A stretch of DNA of 6,870 nt from VRUE01 sp035701465 (GTDB lineage Bacteria > Actinomycetota > Thermoleophilia > Solirubrobacterales > 70-9). The translations under genes were made by a program, and so were the position numbers. Positions 4,816 to 6,870 of the stretch are shown here, piece after piece; positions within the stretch are counted from its first letter, which is position 1, and each line of letters opens with the position of its first letter. The stretch spans positions 1 to 6,870 of the forward strand of contig DASSMU010000163.1 of assembly GCA_035701465.1 (NCBI GenBank), written 5' to 3'. Below the pieces are notes generated by a model. It was not told where the DNA came from and did not search any database. It saw only the letters and a program-made list of their open reading frames with translations.

Positions 4816-4825
4816 GAGGAGAGGA
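4816..4825 (+). promoter_or_regulatory. Strong ribosome binding site GAGGAGAGGA
   Basis: This purine-rich tract lies 8 nt before the ATG at 4834 and is the clearest Shine-Dalgarno in the window. It fixes the start of the acyl-CoA dehydrogenase and contrasts with most other genes here, which have none. Confidence 0.7.
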
Positions 4826-4833
4826 CCGAGTAG

Positions 4834-6096
4834 ATGGACTTCACGCCGAGCCCCCAGGTCGAGACGCTGCGCGAGCGGATCCTCGACTTCATGGACGCCG
4901 AGATCTACCCGCAGGAGCGCGAGATCATGGAGGCGCTCGACGCCGAGGTCGCCCCGGGCGTGCCGTACCCGAAGATCCTGGTCGATATCCGCGAGCGGGC
5001 AAAGGGCGAGGGGCTGTGGAACCTCTTCATGCCCGACGAGCGCTTCGGGCCCGGCCTGACCAACTGGGAGTACGGCCTGCTCTGCGAGGAGATGGGGCGC
5101 AGCCCGGCGGCGGCGCCGATGGCCTTCAACTGCTCGGCCCCCGACACCGGCAACATGGAGATCCTCGCCGAGCACGGGACCGACGAGCAGCGCGAGCGCT
5201 GGCTGGAGCCGCTGCTCGAGGGCCGGATCCGCTCCTGCTTCTCGATGACCGAGCCCGAGGTCTCCGGCTCGGATCCGACCCTGCTGCAGGCGCGGGCGGT
5301 TCGCGACGGCGACGAGTGGGTGATCGACGGCCACAAGTGGTTCACCTCGGGCGCCGTCGGCGCCGAGCTGGCGATCGCGATGGTCGTCACCGACCCCGAG
5401 GCCAACCCCTACGCGCGCGCCTCGATGATCTGCGTGCCCACCGACACCCCCGGCTTCAACCTCGTCCGTCCGATCCCGGTGATGGGTCACGACAAGGGCC
5501 CCGGCCACTGCGAGATCCGCTACGAAGGGTGCCGCGTCCCAGCCGCCAACCTGCTCGGCGGCCAGGGGATGGGCTTCGTCGTCGCCCAGGACCGGCTCGG
5601 CCCCGGCCGCATCCACCATTGCATGCGGGCGATCGGCACGGCCGAGCGGGCACTGGAGATGATGTGCCACCGCGCCAACGAGCGCCAGGCCTTCGGCGGG
5701 CCGCTGGGCGAGAAGCAGTTCGTCCAGGAGGCCATTGCCGCCTCGCGGATGGAGATCGACCAGGCCCGCCTGCTCACCCTCTACGCCGCCTGGAAGATGG
5801 ACACCGAGGGCAAGCGCGCTGCCCGACAGGCGATCTCGGCGATCAAGATCGTCGCCGCCAACATCGTCATGAACGTGCTCGACCGCGCGATCCAGGTCCA
5901 CGGCTCGCTCGGCATGACCGACGACACCCCGCTCGCCGCCCTCTGGCGCTTCAGCCGCATGCTGCGCCTGGCAGACGGCCCCGACGAGGTCCACAAGATG
6001 GTCCTCGCCCGCCGTGAGCTCAACCGCTGGGCCAAGCGCGCCGAGGCCGCGGCCGCCGGTGAGCTGGACCCCAGGCACGCGCGGCGTGCTATTTAA
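4834..6096 (+). CDS. Acyl-CoA dehydrogenase (ACAD10/11-like)
   Basis: The 420-residue FAD flavoenzyme oxidises an acyl-CoA to the trans-2-enoyl-CoA in fatty-acid or related acyl-CoA breakdown, passing electrons to ETF. It spans the full fold: an N-terminal helical domain (about 1-130), the middle beta domain with CFSMTEPEVSGSDPT (135-149) and GHKWFTSGA (166-174), and a C-terminal helical domain with RQAFGGPLGEKQFVQ (284-298) and IQVHGSLGMTDDTPLAALW (353-371). The segment RLADGPDEVHKMVLARREL (378-396) is typical of the ACAD10/11-like subgroup. In it Asp381 stands where many family members have the catalytic Glu of a YEGT motif, which is normal for this subgroup. The length fits. Chain-length preference cannot be read from sequence. 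The start is ATG 4834, set by the upstream Shine-Dalgarno. The large open frame on the opposite strand here is a codon-bias shadow. No beta-oxidation partner genes are adjacent. Confidence 0.93.
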   Translation: MDFTPSPQVETLRERILDFMDAEIYPQEREIMEALDAEVAPGVPYPKILVDIRERAKGEGLWNLFMPDERFGPGLTNWEYGLLCEEMGRSPAAAPMAFNCSAPDTGNMEILAEHGTDEQRERWLEPLLEGRIRSCFSMTEPEVSGSDPTLLQARAVRDGDEWVIDGHKWFTSGAVGAELAIAMVVTDPEANPYARASMICVPTDTPGFNLVRPIPVMGHDKGPGHCEIRYEGCRVPAANLLGGQGMGFVVAQDRLGPGRIHHCMRAIGTAERALEMMCHRANERQAFGGPLGEKQFVQEAIAASRMEIDQARLLTLYAAWKMDTEGKRAARQAISAIKIVAANIVMNVLDRAIQVHGSLGMTDDTPLAALWRFSRMLRLADGPDEVHKMVLARRELNRWAKRAEAAAAGELDPRHARRAI

Positions 6097-6099
6097 AAA

Positions 6100-6123
6100 C
6101 GATTCGGGTCCCCCTGATCGGGG
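6100..6123. terminator. Weak alternative hairpins after the acyl-CoA dehydrogenase
   Basis: Two mutually exclusive small hairpins are possible just after the stop codon: CGAT..GGG-TCC-CCC..ATCG (6100-6120) and CCCC-TGATC-GGGG (6111-6123). Neither has a T-run. The second abuts the next gene's -10 at 6124, so it could be an operator rather than a terminator. Confidence 0.25.
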
Positions 6124-6129
6124 TAAGCT
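6124..6129 (+). promoter_or_regulatory. -10 hexamer TAAGCT, leaderless promoter of the GH26-like gene
   Basis: TAAGCT fits TAnnnT and is followed by 7 nt before the ATG at 6137, so the transcript should start at or one base before the start codon. No Shine-Dalgarno is present and no consensus -35 is seen. Confidence 0.5.
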
Positions 6130-6136
6130 CGGTGGC

Positions 6137-6870
6137 ATGCCGGGTCCTCGTCGATCGATCGTTTCCGCGCTCGCGGTCCTTCTCGCGCTGCTGGCCACGC
6201 CGACCGCGTCACAGGCGGCAATCAAACTGGGCACCTACTACTGCCCGACGGTCCCGGTGGGGTCCTCCTGCTTCGCCACCAGCGGCGAAACCCTCGACTC
6301 GTTCAAGTCCCAGTACGGCCGCTTCCCGAACATCGCCCTCAGCTACCGGGGGCTCGACGCGACGCTGCTCTTCTCCAACGAGAAGACCGAGCTGAAGGAA
6401 CGGGGCGTGGTCCCGATGGTGACGGTCGAGCCATACGTCGGCGGACAACCGGTCTCTGTCCAAGATATCGCCGCCGGCAAATACGACAGCTACATCCGCA
6501 GCGAGGCGGCAAGCGCGGTCTCCTATGGACAGGAAGTCCTCCTCCGCTTCGCCCACGAGATGAACGGCGCCTGGTATCCCTGGGGCGGCGAACCCGCTGC
6601 CTACGTCGCTGCTTGGCGCCACTACGTCGACGTCTTCCGCGCCGCCGGCTCTTCCAACGCCAAATTCGTCTGGTCGCCCAACGTCAACACCAGCGGCAAA
6701 ATTCCATTCGACGCCTACTACCCCGAAGACTCGAGCCATCCGGGCTATGTCGACTACGTGGGGCTCGACGGCTACAACTGGGGTGGGACCGTCGGCTGGA
6801 AGACCCTGCGGACGATCTTCCGATCGTCGTACGTCCACCTCAACGCACTCAGCGGCGGCAAGCCCGTGAT
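6137..6870 (+). CDS. Secreted GH26-like glycoside hydrolase (beta-mannanase type), 3' end outside window
   Basis: The first 244 residues are visible and the gene runs off the window. A Sec signal peptide is clear: basic MPGPRR, hydrophobic core about 9-22, and a cleavage region ending ASQAA (about 27-28). The mature part looks like a (beta/alpha)8 hydrolase of family GH26, whose members cut beta-mannans or related beta-glucans by a retaining mechanism with two Glu residues. The acid/base motif is RFAHEMNGAWYPWG (137-150), with Glu141 as the catalytic acid. Further family-like elements are VVPMVTVEPY (91-100), FVWSPNVN (177-184) and YVDYVGLDGYNWG (204-216). The second Glu, expected shortly after a GKPV(M/I)-type strand, falls just beyond the window, so activity cannot be judged. 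The start ATG 6137 is set by the -10 at 6124-6129 and begins the signal peptide directly. The product is likely extracellular; the polysaccharide substrate is not readable. Confidence 0.88.
   Translation, partial: MPGPRRSIVSALAVLLALLATPTASQAAIKLGTYYCPTVPVGSSCFATSGETLDSFKSQYGRFPNIALSYRGLDATLLFSNEKTELKERGVVPMVTVEPYVGGQPVSVQDIAAGKYDSYIRSEAASAVSYGQEVLLRFAHEMNGAWYPWGGEPAAYVAAWRHYVDVFRAAGSSNAKFVWSPNVNTSGKIPFDAYYPEDSSHPGYVDYVGLDGYNWGGTVGWKTLRTIFRSSYVHLNALSGGKPV

Noticed and set aside
4768..6234. 488-residue open frame on the - strand opposite the acyl-CoA dehydrogenase
   Set aside because: It is a mirror of strong G/C third-position bias in the + strand gene. Its composition is Gly/Ala/Val/His/Asp-rich and low-complexity, with no motif, while the + strand encodes a full recognised enzyme.

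Overview
The window is high-G+C bacterial DNA with dense coding, strong third-position G/C bias and short intergenic gaps. The gene content is a secreted GH26-type hydrolase, a Flp/TadE-like pilin-type N-terminus, a VapBC pair, an RibD/Rv2671-like reductase and an ACAD10/11-like acyl-CoA dehydrogenase. Most genes have a TAnnnT -10 hexamer placed 6-9 nt before the start codon instead of a Shine-Dalgarno. Together these suggest an actinobacterium, perhaps of the Thermoleophilia/Solirubrobacterales type. That assignment is an inference, because there is no rRNA or marker gene here.

Layout, left to right. (i) 49-327 (-) is a 92-residue uncharacterised protein, divergent from 407-1066 (+), a membrane-anchored protein with a prepilin-like N-terminus. 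(ii) 1103-1797 (+) is a vapBC toxin-antitoxin operon whose toxin appears to start at a CTG overlapping the antitoxin stop codon. (iii) 1803-1891 is a long imperfect palindrome between the convergent vapC and flippase genes, and it covers the last codons of the flippase gene. (iv) 1850-2845 (-) is a flippase-like/LPG-synthase-type membrane protein. It is divergent from 2867-3856 (+), a PAPS-type sulfotransferase, and both appear to fire from one symmetric -10 element at 2852-2858. (v) 3871-3983 holds two diverged copies of a 42-bp hairpin element. (vi) 4001-4735 (+) is the RibD C-terminal-type reductase. (vii) 4834-6096 (+) is the acyl-CoA dehydrogenase. (viii) 6137 to the window end (+) is a secreted GH26-like hydrolase, cut off just before the expected catalytic nucleophile.

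Apart from vapBC and perhaps the divergent flippase/sulfotransferase pair, the genes look like independent single-gene transcription units, not one pathway. No complete unknown multi-gene system is visible. The most unusual content is non-coding: two different families of structured palindromic elements (1803-1891, and 3871-3912 with 3942-3983), a shared bidirectional -10 element, a recurrent leaderless start architecture, and the non-canonical vapC start.
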